From CAYVLA01 sp964549615 [NCBI: uncultured Thermococci archaeon] (GTDB lineage: Archaea; CAYQAE01; CAYVLA01), in contig CAZJVP010000018.1 in assembly GCA_964549615.1 (NCBI GenBank), forward strand, positions 13,802 to 77,801: DNA of 64,000 nucleotides. Direction: 5' to 3'. Positions 55,359-63,914 of this stretch are shown piece after piece. How positions within the stretch are numbered: the first letter of the stretch is position 1; each line of letters opens with the position of its first letter. Below the pieces are notes generated by a model. It ran no database searches. It was not told the origin of the DNA and saw only the letters and a list, made by a program, of their open reading frames with translations. Position numbers and translations under genes: made by a program.

Positions 55359-56052
55359 TGCGCGACCCCGGATCTGTGCCACGGTGGCTGTTCCCAGCTT
55401 TGACCGCCTGGAACAAACTGCAAGGGCGGCCGTTTCGCAGGGAGCGGACCTCATTGAGCTGCGGCTTGATTACCTGCCCCGACTGCCTGTCGCCGAGGAG
55501 CTCAAGTGGTGCAGGGACCTAGGGGTGCCGGTCATTGGCACGATAAGGAAAGGATCGGAAGGGGGGAACTACAAGGGCGCCGAGGCAGAAAGACTGCGCT
55601 GCCTTGAAAGGGTGGCCTGCCTCCTGCACTACGTGGACATGGAGTTCGAGTCAGCTACGCATGAAAGGATCGGCTGGCTGAAGGAAAACGGTTCAAAGGT
55701 CATCGTTTCCTACCACGACTTCAGGTCGACCCCAAGGGATGACAGGCTCTTGAGCATAGTCTGCAGGACAAGGGCGCTTGGAGCGGATGTCTGCAAGATC
55801 GCAACATTGGTTCAGGGCCCCCAAGACGTGCTTCGAATGCTCCTCATCCCCACGATCGTGTCGCCCTCGGTCGTTGTGACCATGGGAAGGAAGGGCGTGC
55901 TCGGCCGCATCTTGGCTCCGTTGTTCGGCTCAGAGTTCACCTATGCTCACCCCGATGGACTTCCCCCGGTTGCGCCCGGGATGCTGTCCGTACAGACCAT
56001 GAGGCGTGCATATCTGGATATCGAGAACATATTGGGCGGAGGGGAGGATTGA
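55348..56052 (+). CDS. aroD: 3-dehydroquinate dehydratase, type I
   Basis: Dehydrates 3-dehydroquinate to 3-dehydroshikimate by a Schiff-base mechanism. The 234 residues contain ADLIELRLDYL, GTIRKGSEGG, YVDMEFES, VIVSYHDF (catalytic histidine), ADVCKIATLV with the Schiff-base lysine and FTYAHPDG near the end. TTG 55348 overlaps the aroB' end. Archaeal type I enzymes have this length. Confidence 0.95.
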   Translation: MRDSARPRICATVAVPSFDRLEQTARAAVSQGADLIELRLDYLPRLPVAEELKWCRDLGVPVIGTIRKGSEGGNYKGAEAERLRCLERVACLLHYVDMEFESATHERIGWLKENGSKVIVSYHDFRSTPRDDRLLSIVCRTRALGADVCKIATLVQGPQDVLRMLLIPTIVSPSVVVTMGRKGVLGRILAPLFGSEFTYAHPDGLPPVAPGMLSVQTMRRAYLDIENILGGGED

Positions 56053-56922
56053 ATGGTCACCTCAAGGACCGCGATCTATGGCCTAATAGGGCACCCTCTC
56101 GAACACTCGATATCGCCGCAGATTCACAACGCTGCCTACCGGAGCATGGGGCTCGACGCCGTGTACGTGTGCCTGCGGGTTCGGGGCGATGCGGCGAAGG
56201 CCGTGCGTGCGGCGCGAGATCTGGGGATCGGGGGGCTCAACGTCACCATACCCTACAAGTCGGAGGTCCTCAAAGCGTTGGACGCGATTGACGACTTGGC
56301 GAAGAAGATCGGGGCAGTCAACGTGATCCGCTTCGGAGACGAGACGAGGGGGTACAACACGGACGTGGGTGCCTCGATCCGGGCGCTCAAGGAAGTCGCC
56401 GGGAACGACCTGTCCGACCGTTCGGCCCTGGTTCTTGGTGCGGGCGGATCAGCGAGAGCCGTCGCGTTTGGCCTGGCCCAAGAAGGCTGTGCGGTCGTCG
56501 TGCTCAACAGGACCGCGAGCAGGTCGGCCAGGCTCGCAAGGGACGTGTCCTCGCACATCCCGTGGGCAAGGATATCCTCGGGCGGGCTAAACCCTGAGGA
56601 GCTCAAAGAAGCCATACAACGATCGGAGATAATCGTAAACGCCACGCCCGCCGGCATGTACCCAAATGTGGGGGAATCCCTCGTGGATCCCGGGATGTTG
56701 AGGCCTGATGCCATAGTCATGGATCTCGTCTACAATCCCCCGGAAACGAAGCTCCTGCGAGACGCAAGCAAGCTTGGCTGCAAGACCGTCGGAGGCTTGA
56801 AGATGCTCGTCTACCAGGCTGCCGATTCCGTAGAGATATGGACGGGCAGGAAGGCGCCGATCGACGTCATGATGTCAGCTGCCATCGAGGCGCTGGGGGG
56901 ATTTGCTTTTCAACAATCCTGA
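56053..56922 (+). CDS. aroE: Shikimate dehydrogenase
   Basis: NADP-dependent reduction of 3-dehydroshikimate to shikimate. The 289 residues show GLIGHPLEHSISPQIHN, GLNVTIPYKSEVL with the catalytic lysine, YNTDVGAS, the cofactor loop VLGAGGSARAVAFGL followed by NRTASRSARLA (arginine typical of NADP), ATPAGMYPN and DLVYNPPET. The ATG directly follows the aroD stop. It is the last gene of the operon; shikimate kinase is absent from the window. Confidence 0.96.
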   Translation: MVTSRTAIYGLIGHPLEHSISPQIHNAAYRSMGLDAVYVCLRVRGDAAKAVRAARDLGIGGLNVTIPYKSEVLKALDAIDDLAKKIGAVNVIRFGDETRGYNTDVGASIRALKEVAGNDLSDRSALVLGAGGSARAVAFGLAQEGCAVVVLNRTASRSARLARDVSSHIPWARISSGGLNPEELKEAIQRSEIIVNATPAGMYPNVGESLVDPGMLRPDAIVMDLVYNPPETKLLRDASKLGCKTVGGLKMLVYQAADSVEIWTGRKAPIDVMMSAAIEALGGFAFQQS

Positions 56923-57339
56923 GCCGTCGTTAGACAAAGGGAGCGAGAAGCCTCCACGTGCCTCTTTCGGCCGGAAAAAGCCGAATGAAACTCGGGAAGT
57001 TCAGCTGCTAACGCCGCGCGGGGACGTCTTCGTGAAAAACATCAACTCCAACTTAAAAGCCACCTTCATCACGGGGATGTGAAACAAGCCGCGTATAATT
57101 TTTCACCCTCTTGCAACCATTTAGGCGGGTTTTCGAGCGATGCTTTGCGAGTTAGTGCAAACCTTTTCCCCAGGACAACGCCGGCGACGTTGCGGACAGT
57201 TTCCCTAATTCATTGGGCGCGCGAAGTTTCGAAATTCACCCAGACCTCGGGAGCGGTCGCGCCCTGGGCCAGAGGGGCAAGGCTCTCGGTCGCAAAATGC
57301 ATCATCGCTGTGCGTTATGCAACATGGGAAGTGGATGCT
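56923..57339. other. Intergenic region downstream of aroE
   Basis: About 420 bases with no gene I can support. A 97-residue rightward frame (57079-57372) is not protein-like. There are AT-richer spots (AACTTAAAAG near 57050, CGTATAATTTTTC near 57093) that could start a short transcript or small RNA, but no clear fold or C/D-box pair was found. Confidence 0.35.
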
Positions 57340-57348
57340 TTTTATAGA
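57340..57348 (+). promoter_or_regulatory. TATA-like box of the Orc/Cdc6-like ATPase gene
   Basis: TTTTTATAG lies about 52 nt before ATG 57396. A GGTGGAAGG ribosome site at 57387-57395 fits a leader of roughly 25-30 nt. Confidence 0.45.
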
Positions 57349-57395
57349 CATCCGATGATCCGCCAACCCTAGCGTGGGCCCCTCTCGGTGGAAGG

Positions 57396-58598
57396 ATGAA
57401 AGGACTGGACGAGATTCTCAGCAGGGTCCAGATGGCGGAGGACTACTCGCTCCTCGGTTTGTCCAGGCAGCCTTTCAAGATAAGTCCGATATCAGGCGAG
57501 CTACACTACTTCGTCGGAAGAGAAAAAGAGCTGCAGGACCTCCTCGAGAGCGTCGCGAAGAACAGAAACACCTTCCTCATCGGAGACATCGGCATGGGAA
57601 AGACCAGTCTCTTGAACGTCGGCGCGCTATGTCTCAAGAACAAATGGAGGGATAGATACCTCGTCGCCTGCGGTTCATACTACCCATCGATTCGCAAGAT
57701 GATGATATCCCTCGCATTGGACCTAGTGCGAAGAAACCGCCTGGTCGACCAGATAGATCGGTCCAAGCTCAGCGAGCTGAGGAAAGTCGTTGTGAGGATG
57801 ACGAAGTACGCCAAGTCCCCGGTCCACTACGACCTTCTCTCGGTGCAGGAGGATCTTGTTCTCCTGCGGGAGATACTCGACGAGGAATTCGTTTTCATGG
57901 TCGACAACGCGCAGACCATGGTCAAGTACGATTGCCAGGGCAACCTGCCGTTCTTTGACAACATGCTCTTCGAGCCCGAAATGACATGGATCCTTGCGGT
58001 CTATCCCGAGACGCCAAACACCCTCGAGAAGCTGTCGCCGTCGACCTATGGTAGGATCGGGAACGAGATCGACCTTGAGCCATTCACGAGGCCTGAGCAG
58101 ATAGAGATAGTCAAGTCCAGGTTGGAGGCGGCAAGGATTCCCGGCCTCCCGCAGCAGGAACCCTTGCATCCGTTCACGCAGGAAGCCATCGAGGTCGTCG
58201 TAGAGTACACGGACGGTAACCCGCGGCGCTTGATGGAGATATGCGAGAAAGCCGTCGACACCGCCCGGAACGCTGGAGCCCGGACCATATCGATCGGGAT
58301 AGTGGAGAAGGTGATAAAGGAGGCTAAGTTCTCTTTCACGTGGCGGATCCTGCGGCACCTTACTCCCAAACAGATCGACGTCTTGGACGCCTTGGTTCGT
58401 CGCCACGAAGGAAGGGCATCCCTCAGCGAACTGGTTGCGGAGTTAGACAGGACCAAGGGTACCGTGTGCCTTCACTTGAGCAACCTGATTCAGAAAGGCC
58501 TCGTAAGAAGAGAGGGGGACAAGCTGCACATGTCCTACGTGGTCGAGTGGGACCTGGATGAGATCAGGGACTTCCTCTCGAGTCGCCAAGGGGCGTGA
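57396..58598 (+). CDS. Orc1/Cdc6-like AAA+ ATPase with winged-helix domain
   Basis: A 400-residue ATPase. Walker A is GDIGMGKTS near residue 67. The Walker B position reads VFMVDNAQTM, with asparagine where a catalytic glutamate is usual. Then follow a sensor-1-like strand (WILAVYPETPN), an AAA lid (NPRRLMEICEKAV) and a C-terminal winged helix (LSELVAELDRTKGTVCLHLSNLIQKGLVRREGD, in two parts around 350-380). It differs from replication initiators in several places, so a regulatory or DNA-binding ATPase role is equally possible. It is a single gene with its own promoter. Confidence 0.75.
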   Translation: MKGLDEILSRVQMAEDYSLLGLSRQPFKISPISGELHYFVGREKELQDLLESVAKNRNTFLIGDIGMGKTSLLNVGALCLKNKWRDRYLVACGSYYPSIRKMMISLALDLVRRNRLVDQIDRSKLSELRKVVVRMTKYAKSPVHYDLLSVQEDLVLLREILDEEFVFMVDNAQTMVKYDCQGNLPFFDNMLFEPEMTWILAVYPETPNTLEKLSPSTYGRIGNEIDLEPFTRPEQIEIVKSRLEAARIPGLPQQEPLHPFTQEAIEVVVEYTDGNPRRLMEICEKAVDTARNAGARTISIGIVEKVIKEAKFSFTWRILRHLTPKQIDVLDALVRRHEGRASLSELVAELDRTKGTVCLHLSNLIQKGLVRREGDKLHMSYVVEWDLDEIRDFLSSRQGA

Positions 58599-58720
58599 TC
58601 CCGCCACTTGGCCACCGGCCTTTCAGCTCCTCGACCTCCTGCGGGTGCAGGGGAGACCTTGGAACATTTTTAACGAGCGCGGATTAGACGTTGCGGGCCT
58701 TCCGATTGGCGGAAATTGTG

Positions 58721-59413
58721 ATGACCAAGAAGATCAATCTCCGGGGAAGGTACTTCGTCACGGGTTTCCACGGGATCGGTTGGACCGGCTACATCGCGAA
58801 CAGATTCCTCGTGGGCAAGGTTGGCGGAAGGAAGATAGGCTACCTCAGCTTCGAAGGGATGCGGCCCGTCATCAGGCTCTGGCGTAAGGAGATAAGCTAC
58901 CCTCATGACCTTTTTTTGGTCGGGGGGAACGTCTTTTTGGCCAACGAGGCTCCATTTCCAGATGAGAATACGATGGCGATCACCCACGACATCGTGAGGT
59001 GGGTGGGGAAGTCGAGGTTCAAGGCCATAATCGTCGTGGGGGGACTCACCCAAGCAGTGAGGAGGAAGGACGACCCACCCCTCATGGGGGTGGCCACCTC
59101 CAAGGCGAAGCGGTTGATGAAGAGATACAACATCCCGTGGATGCTCGACGATTTGAACATCGTCGGCCCGCTAGCAGGTCTTTTGCTCCACGCTGAGAGG
59201 ATGGACCTGCCTGCGCTTGCCCTCTTGCCTTTTGCGGAGGCCCGGCCTGACAGGCGAGCCGCTGCGATCGCGATCGACAAGCTGGCCGACATGCTAGGCT
59301 TCAAGATCGATACGCGGGAGCTCATAGAAGCAGAGGAGCTGGAACGTCAGATCCAGCAGATGGTTACAGCCCAGCTGAAGAACGAGGAAGAGGAAAGCTA
59401 CCATTACATGTGA
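58721..59413 (+). CDS. PAC2 family protein (proteasome assembly chaperone-like)
   Basis: A 230-residue protein of the PAC2 family, whose archaeal members include proteasome assembly factors PbaA/PbaB. Family blocks: YFVTGFHGIGWTGYIA, KIGYLSFEGMRPVI, HDIVRWVGKSRFKAIIVVGGL and GPLAGLLLHAERMDLPALALLPF. The tail is acidic and ends YHYM, with tyrosine in the penultimate position as in HbYX proteasome-binding tails, although histidine replaces the hydrophobic residue. ATG 58721 is supported by a TATA-like CATTTTTA at 58664-58671 and GGCGGA upstream. It overlaps nagB by 10 bp, tail to tail. Confidence 0.82.
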   Translation: MTKKINLRGRYFVTGFHGIGWTGYIANRFLVGKVGGRKIGYLSFEGMRPVIRLWRKEISYPHDLFLVGGNVFLANEAPFPDENTMAITHDIVRWVGKSRFKAIIVVGGLTQAVRRKDDPPLMGVATSKAKRLMKRYNIPWMLDDLNIVGPLAGLLLHAERMDLPALALLPFAEARPDRRAAAIAIDKLADMLGFKIDTRELIEAEELERQIQQMVTAQLKNEEEESYHYM

Positions 59414-60204
59414 AACCAGAACATGTCTTGCCCTAGCTCCTGGGCCTTCTGCTCCACGTACTTGTAGTACTCCCGTCTCTTGAGGCGGGAGGCGGCCTCC
59501 TCGTCGGCAATTATGGTTACTCTTGGATGGAGCTGAAGGACGGAGGCCGTGCACTCCGCGGATATGGGTCCCTCGATGGTCGCCCTCAGGGGCTGCGACT
59601 TGCTCGCCCCCGAGGCGAGGAGGAGGATGAAACGAGCATCCATTATGGTGCCCACCCCCATCGTCAATGCGAACCTTGGTACGTCCTCCTCCCGGCCAAA
59701 GAAGCGGGCGTTATCCCTTATGGTCTCGCGGGCCAGTGTCTTGACCCTGGTTCTTGACCCCAAGGACGAACTGGGTTCGTTGAAGCCGATGTGCCCATCC
59801 CTGCCAAGGCCGAGCAGCTGAAGGTCAATTCCGCCTGCATCCTTGATCGTCTTCTCGTACGCTTGGCCCTCCTTCTCGAGGTTCTTGGCCAACCCGTTGG
59901 GAATGTGAACCCGCGAGGGATCCACGTTCACGTGGTCGAAGAGGTTTCGCCACATGAAGTAGTGGTAGCTCTGCGGGTGATCGGGCGGCAGGCCGAGGTA
60001 CTCGTCCAGATTAAAGGTCGTTACCTTCGAGAAATCCAAGCCCTCCTCCTTGTGCATCCTGATGAGCTCCTTGTAGGTCCCAATCGGCGTGCTTCCCGTC
60101 GCAAGCCCTAGGACACAATTCGGTTTCCTCCGGATCATGGAAGCGATTATGGACGCACTCCTTCTGCTGAGTTCCTCGTAGTCACGGCAGATGATGACTC
60201 TCAA
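59404..60204 (-). CDS. nagB: Glucosamine-6-phosphate deaminase
   Basis: Converts glucosamine-6-phosphate to fructose-6-phosphate and ammonia. TTG 60204 gives 266 residues, exactly the common bacterial length; the frame runs on to 60285 but is not conserved there. Motifs: LGLATGSTPIGTYKEL, FNLDEYLGL, HPQSYHYFMW, GLGRDGHIGFNEP (catalytic D, H, E) and the C-terminal KAQELGQDM. The close match to bacterial NagB suggests transfer from bacteria. It is divergent from pta-ackA; the GlmU-like protein in that operon also concerns amino-sugar chemistry. Confidence 0.94.
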   Translation of the reverse strand: MRVIICRDYEELSRRSASIIASMIRRKPNCVLGLATGSTPIGTYKELIRMHKEEGLDFSKVTTFNLDEYLGLPPDHPQSYHYFMWRNLFDHVNVDPSRVHIPNGLAKNLEKEGQAYEKTIKDAGGIDLQLLGLGRDGHIGFNEPSSSLGSRTRVKTLARETIRDNARFFGREEDVPRFALTMGVGTIMDARFILLLASGASKSQPLRATIEGPISAECTASVLQLHPRVTIIADEEAASRLKRREYYKYVEQKAQELGQDMFWFHM

Positions 60205-60256
60205 TTCCGACCGACCAGCCTGCCTTCTAGGGCCGGAACAGCACTTGATCTCACGG

Positions 60257-60268
60257 GAAAAATTTTTC
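60257..60268. promoter_or_regulatory. A/T palindrome in the nagB-pta divergent region
   Basis: GAAAAATTTTTC is a perfect 12-bp palindrome, about 55 nt upstream of the nagB TTG. It may be the TATA element of nagB or a regulator site. A separate TATA-like CATTTTATTG at 60396-60405 suits pta. Confidence 0.35.
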
Positions 60269-60454
60269 GGATCCATGGTGGCCATGATGGCTCGGCGGTT
60301 CGAACACAGGTAGGCATGTCCTCGGCAATGACGAGGCCGAACCCAGATCTCTCACAGCTGCGACCCGGGATCCTGGCGGCAAGATCGAAGGGAATCATTT
60401 TATTGCCCATGGCTTGAGGCAAGCTCGTTCGGTCTTCACAAGGGATCTGTGGAC

Positions 60455-61441
60455 ATGGACGTCATGAAGCGGTTCGAACGGATGTGCCGCAAGAGGCCGA
60501 AAAGGATAGCTCTGCCTGAAAGTGAAGATCCTCGGATCATGAGGGCTGCGTCGATAGCATCGAGAAGGTCTCTGGCCTTTCCGGTCTTGGTCGGGGATGA
60601 GGGCAAGATTCGCGAGGCGGCGAGAGAGGAATCCATTGACCTGTCGGGAATCCAGATCGTGAGCCCGGCAAGCAGTGCGGCGATGGAATCCTACGTGGAG
60701 GAGTACCTGACCATGCGAGGGGGAAGGAACATCACTAGGGAGATTGCCAGGAGGCTCCTATCCAAGAACCTGTTTTATGCGGCGATGATGGTGAGGATGG
60801 GCCACGCCGACGGGGTTGTGGCCGGCGCAACCCATCTCACCGCGAGCGTGATCAAGGCTGGGAAGCTGTTCATAGGGCTCCAGGACGATGGGACCGAGCC
60901 TTCCAGCTTCTTCATCATGGTGGTTCCGGGCTTCGACCCGCTGATATTTGCCGACTGCGCCGTGAACCCGAACCCTGAGCCAGAGCTGCTCGCGCGAATC
61001 GCGATAACGTCGGCTGCGAGCGCGACCAAGCTCTTGTCGGTTAGGCCGCGGGTCGCCATGCTGTCCTTCTCCACGAAGGGGTCCGCAGATCATCCCGACG
61101 TCAGGAAGGTTGTAACGGCCACCGAGATCGCGAGGAGACTCGACCCAGACCTGTGCCTAGATGGAGAACTTCAGGCCGATTCTGCGATAGTTCCGGAAAT
61201 CGCCCAGAGGAAGGGAGCCGCAGGTGTGCTGGGAGGACGTGCGAATGTTCTCATCTTCCCAGATCTTGACGCTGGGAACATAGCCTACAAGCTCGTCCAA
61301 CACCTCGCTCGGGCGAAGGCCTACGGTCCCTTCCTCCAGGGATTTCGAAAGCCCATAACGGATTTGTCGCGAGGGTGCAATGAGGATGAGGTCGTAGCCG
61401 CAATATTGGTCACGTCCATCCAGGCAGGTGCAGGCCAATGA
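60455..61441 (+). CDS. pta: Phosphate acetyltransferase
   Basis: Converts acetyl-CoA + phosphate to acetyl phosphate. About 328 residues, the short Pta form without the N-terminal DRTGG/P-loop domain. Motifs: KRIALPESEDPRI, MVRMGHADGVVAGATHLTASVIK, FADCAVNPNP, MLSFSTKGSA, DGELQADSAI, GRANVLIFPDLDAGNIAYK and the C-terminal QGFRKPITDLSRGC. Starts at 60449 (GTG), 60455 and 60464 are close together; AAGGGA precedes them. It is coupled to ackA through an ATGA overlap. The pair is rare in archaea. Confidence 0.96.
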   Translation: MDVMKRFERMCRKRPKRIALPESEDPRIMRAASIASRRSLAFPVLVGDEGKIREAAREESIDLSGIQIVSPASSAAMESYVEEYLTMRGGRNITREIARRLLSKNLFYAAMMVRMGHADGVVAGATHLTASVIKAGKLFIGLQDDGTEPSSFFIMVVPGFDPLIFADCAVNPNPEPELLARIAITSAASATKLLSVRPRVAMLSFSTKGSADHPDVRKVVTATEIARRLDPDLCLDGELQADSAIVPEIAQRKGAAGVLGGRANVLIFPDLDAGNIAYKLVQHLARAKAYGPFLQGFRKPITDLSRGCNEDEVVAAILVTSIQAGAGQ

Positions 61442-62649
61442 AGATACTCACCCTGAACACAGGCAGCTCCTCGCTGAAGTACAGGCTATCGGAGCCCGAC
61501 CGGGGGACGATTTTGGTGGACGGCCTCATAGAGCGGATCGGTGAACCCCAGTCCAACGTGAAGCACGAGGCGAGGGGCCAGAGGATCCTGAGGACCCTTC
61601 CGATCGCGGACCACCGGGAGGCCTTCGACCTAATGCTGGAGTTGTTGCTGGGCTCAGAAGGGGGCGTCATACGGAGCCTTTCCGAGATAGCTGCAGTCGG
61701 GCATAGGGTAGTCCATGGCGGCGACAAGTTCTTCGAATCGGTCGTGATCTCAGACGAGACTCTGAGGGCGATGCATGAGTTCGACGATCTGGCACCACTT
61801 CACAACCCCATCAACTTGCTTGGCGTAACCATAGCGAGACGATTGCTGCCGAGCGTGCCGCACGTTGCCGTATTCGACACGGCCTTCCATCAGACAATGC
61901 CGAAGGTCGCCTACCTCTACGCCATACCCCTGGAACTGTACGACAAACACCGCATTCGAAGGTACGGGTTTCACGGCACCTCGCACGGGTACGTCTCCCA
62001 AAGGGCCGCAGAGGTCATCGGCAAGCCGCTCGAGAAGCTTAGGATGATCACCTGTCATCTAGGAAACGGTTGCAGCATGACCGCCATAAGGGAAGGAAGA
62101 TCAGTGGACACCTCGATGGGGTTCACGCCACTCGAGGGCTTGGTCATGGGCACGAGGAGCGGCGACGTGGATCCCTCGGTCGTTTTCTTCCTCGTCTCAA
62201 AGCGAGGGTACGACCTGGAGGCCGTCGAGGACATCCTGAACAGGAAGAGCGGGCTTCTCGGGATCTCTGGCATCTCCAACGACATGAAGACAGTGATCGA
62301 GGCAAGCCGCGAAGGCAACGAGAGAGCCAAACTGGCCATGGAGGTCTTTGCGTACAGGGTCAAGAAATACATCGGCGCGTACATTGCGGTTCTCGGCGGC
62401 CTGGATTGTCTGGTATTCACGGCCGGCATTGGCGAGAGATCCCCCGAAATGCGGGGACTCATCTGCTCGGAGATGGAGCATCTGGGGATCGTGATCGATC
62501 CGGACCTCAACGCGGGCTGCATCGCAAGGGAAGCGATCATCAGCAGGCCCGGCTCACAGGTGAAGGTAGTCGTTGTGCCAACGGACGAGGAGAAGGTGAT
62601 AGCATCGGAAACCTACCGCGTACTTTCGCGCATTGGTGAGAAGAGATGA
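61438..62649 (+). CDS. ackA: Acetate kinase
   Basis: Makes acetate and ATP from acetyl phosphate and ADP. The 403 residues contain every AckA signature: LNTGSSSLKYRL, GHRVVHGGDKF, VAVFDTAFHQTMP, RRYGFHGTSHGYVS, CHLGNGCSMTAI, TRSGDVDPSVVF and VFTAGIGERSPEMR. The catalytic arginines and aspartate are in these blocks. It overlaps pta by 4 bp (ATGA) and the next gene in the same way. With Pta it forms a substrate-level phosphorylation route from acetyl-CoA. Confidence 0.97.
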   Translation: MKILTLNTGSSSLKYRLSEPDRGTILVDGLIERIGEPQSNVKHEARGQRILRTLPIADHREAFDLMLELLLGSEGGVIRSLSEIAAVGHRVVHGGDKFFESVVISDETLRAMHEFDDLAPLHNPINLLGVTIARRLLPSVPHVAVFDTAFHQTMPKVAYLYAIPLELYDKHRIRRYGFHGTSHGYVSQRAAEVIGKPLEKLRMITCHLGNGCSMTAIREGRSVDTSMGFTPLEGLVMGTRSGDVDPSVVFFLVSKRGYDLEAVEDILNRKSGLLGISGISNDMKTVIEASREGNERAKLAMEVFAYRVKKYIGAYIAVLGGLDCLVFTAGIGERSPEMRGLICSEMEHLGIVIDPDLNAGCIAREAIISRPGSQVKVVVVPTDEEKVIASETYRVLSRIGEKR

Positions 62650-63914
62650 AACTCTGCATCTTTGAAGACGATAAGTTCGAGGATTTCTATCCGATATCGC
62701 TAACCCGGCCCGTTTTCGGCCTGAGGCTGGGGATGGAGGAGCTATACAGGAGAGATTCGCGGATTCTGGGGCTCAAGTTGGAGAAAGCCTTCGCCCGAAG
62801 CTACCTCGCGCCAACGGCAAGCAGGTCTATGGGAATCCTGGTAAACTCAAGCTCCGGGATGGAGAAGGACGATTGGCTCCTGCTGAACGGCAGGTGCATG
62901 AACCCGGCAGGCATCCCACTCAACGAGACCGATGTGGCGGGCATGCGAGGGCAGGATGTCGCGTTCATAGTTGCCAGAAAGGAGACCATCAAGAGGAACC
63001 TTTCCGCGGATTTCCACGCGTTCATGGAGCGCCTGCTCAACGATTGCAGCAAAGTGGAGACCGACGTGCCCCTCGCCGCGCACGTCTGGGACCTTGTCCT
63101 GGCCAACTCGCGGGCCGTCACCGAGGACTTTCGGGCGCTCGGCAGAAGTGGAATCCATGGCAGCATGTCCGAGGCATCATGCGTTGTTGGCGGCGAGGAG
63201 CATGTCTACGTCGCCCCGACGGCGAGGGTGGATCCGCTTGTGGTTCTCGATGCGTCAAACGGTCCCATCTACCTGGACGAAGGGGCTAGGGTATATCCGC
63301 ACACCAGGATCGAGGGGCCAAGCTACGTGGGCCGAGATACCCAGATCGTGGGCGGCAAGATACGGGAAGGGTGTTCCATAGGCCCGGTTTGCAGGGTGGG
63401 CGGCGAGGTGGAGGAGAGCATCTTCCACGGCTACTCGAATAAGTATCACGACGGCTTCATAGGTCACAGTTACGTCGGTGAGTGGGTGAATCTGGGCGCC
63501 CTGACGACAAATAGTGACCTGAAGAACGACTACTCCACGGTCCAGGTGTTTCTCCGGGGACGCCTCGTCGACACGGGCCTGACCAAGGTCGGGTCGGCCA
63601 TAGGCGATCACGTCAAAACCGGGATCGGTACGCTCCTAAACACGGGCACGGCGGTTGGGGTCATGACCATCGTGATGCCCAGCGGCGAGGTTTCGCCGAA
63701 GAACATACCATCCTTCTGTCTGCTTCACCGCAACCAGATACGTGGCGGGCTTGGATTCGACAACCTGATCGAGACTGCAGAGAAGGCCATGTCAAGGAGA
63801 GGGGTCAAGCTCGGGCCGGATGAGATCGAGTTGCTTAAGCAAGTGTATGACCTAACCGCCGCAGAGAGGGAAAGTTTGATAAGGAGAGACCGAAGGAAAC
63901 GGGCGAGGGCGTGA
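62646..63914 (+). CDS. GlmU-like putative sugar-1-phosphate nucleotidyltransferase with left-handed beta helix
   Basis: A 422-residue protein. The N-terminal part (MKLCIFEDDKFEDFYPISL, TRPVFGLRLGMEELYRRD) is the family's divergent nucleotidyltransferase-like domain. From about residue 185 hexapeptide repeats form a left-handed beta helix (YVAPTARVDPLVVLD, GPIYLDEGARVYP, SYVGRDTQIVGG, FIGHSYVGEWVNLGALTTNSDLKNDY), as in GlmU acetyltransferase domains. A role in UDP-GlcNAc-like synthesis is plausible; acyl or acetyl donor unknown. Its translation is coupled to ackA (ATGA) and to the following acyl carrier protein. Confidence 0.85.
   Translation: MKLCIFEDDKFEDFYPISLTRPVFGLRLGMEELYRRDSRILGLKLEKAFARSYLAPTASRSMGILVNSSSGMEKDDWLLLNGRCMNPAGIPLNETDVAGMRGQDVAFIVARKETIKRNLSADFHAFMERLLNDCSKVETDVPLAAHVWDLVLANSRAVTEDFRALGRSGIHGSMSEASCVVGGEEHVYVAPTARVDPLVVLDASNGPIYLDEGARVYPHTRIEGPSYVGRDTQIVGGKIREGCSIGPVCRVGGEVEESIFHGYSNKYHDGFIGHSYVGEWVNLGALTTNSDLKNDYSTVQVFLRGRLVDTGLTKVGSAIGDHVKTGIGTLLNTGTAVGVMTIVMPSGEVSPKNIPSFCLLHRNQIRGGLGFDNLIETAEKAMSRRGVKLGPDEIELLKQVYDLTAAERESLIRRDRRKRARA

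Noticed and set aside
57079-57372. A 97-residue rightward frame between aroE and the ATPase gene
   Set aside because: No family, and the TATA box for the next gene lies within it.
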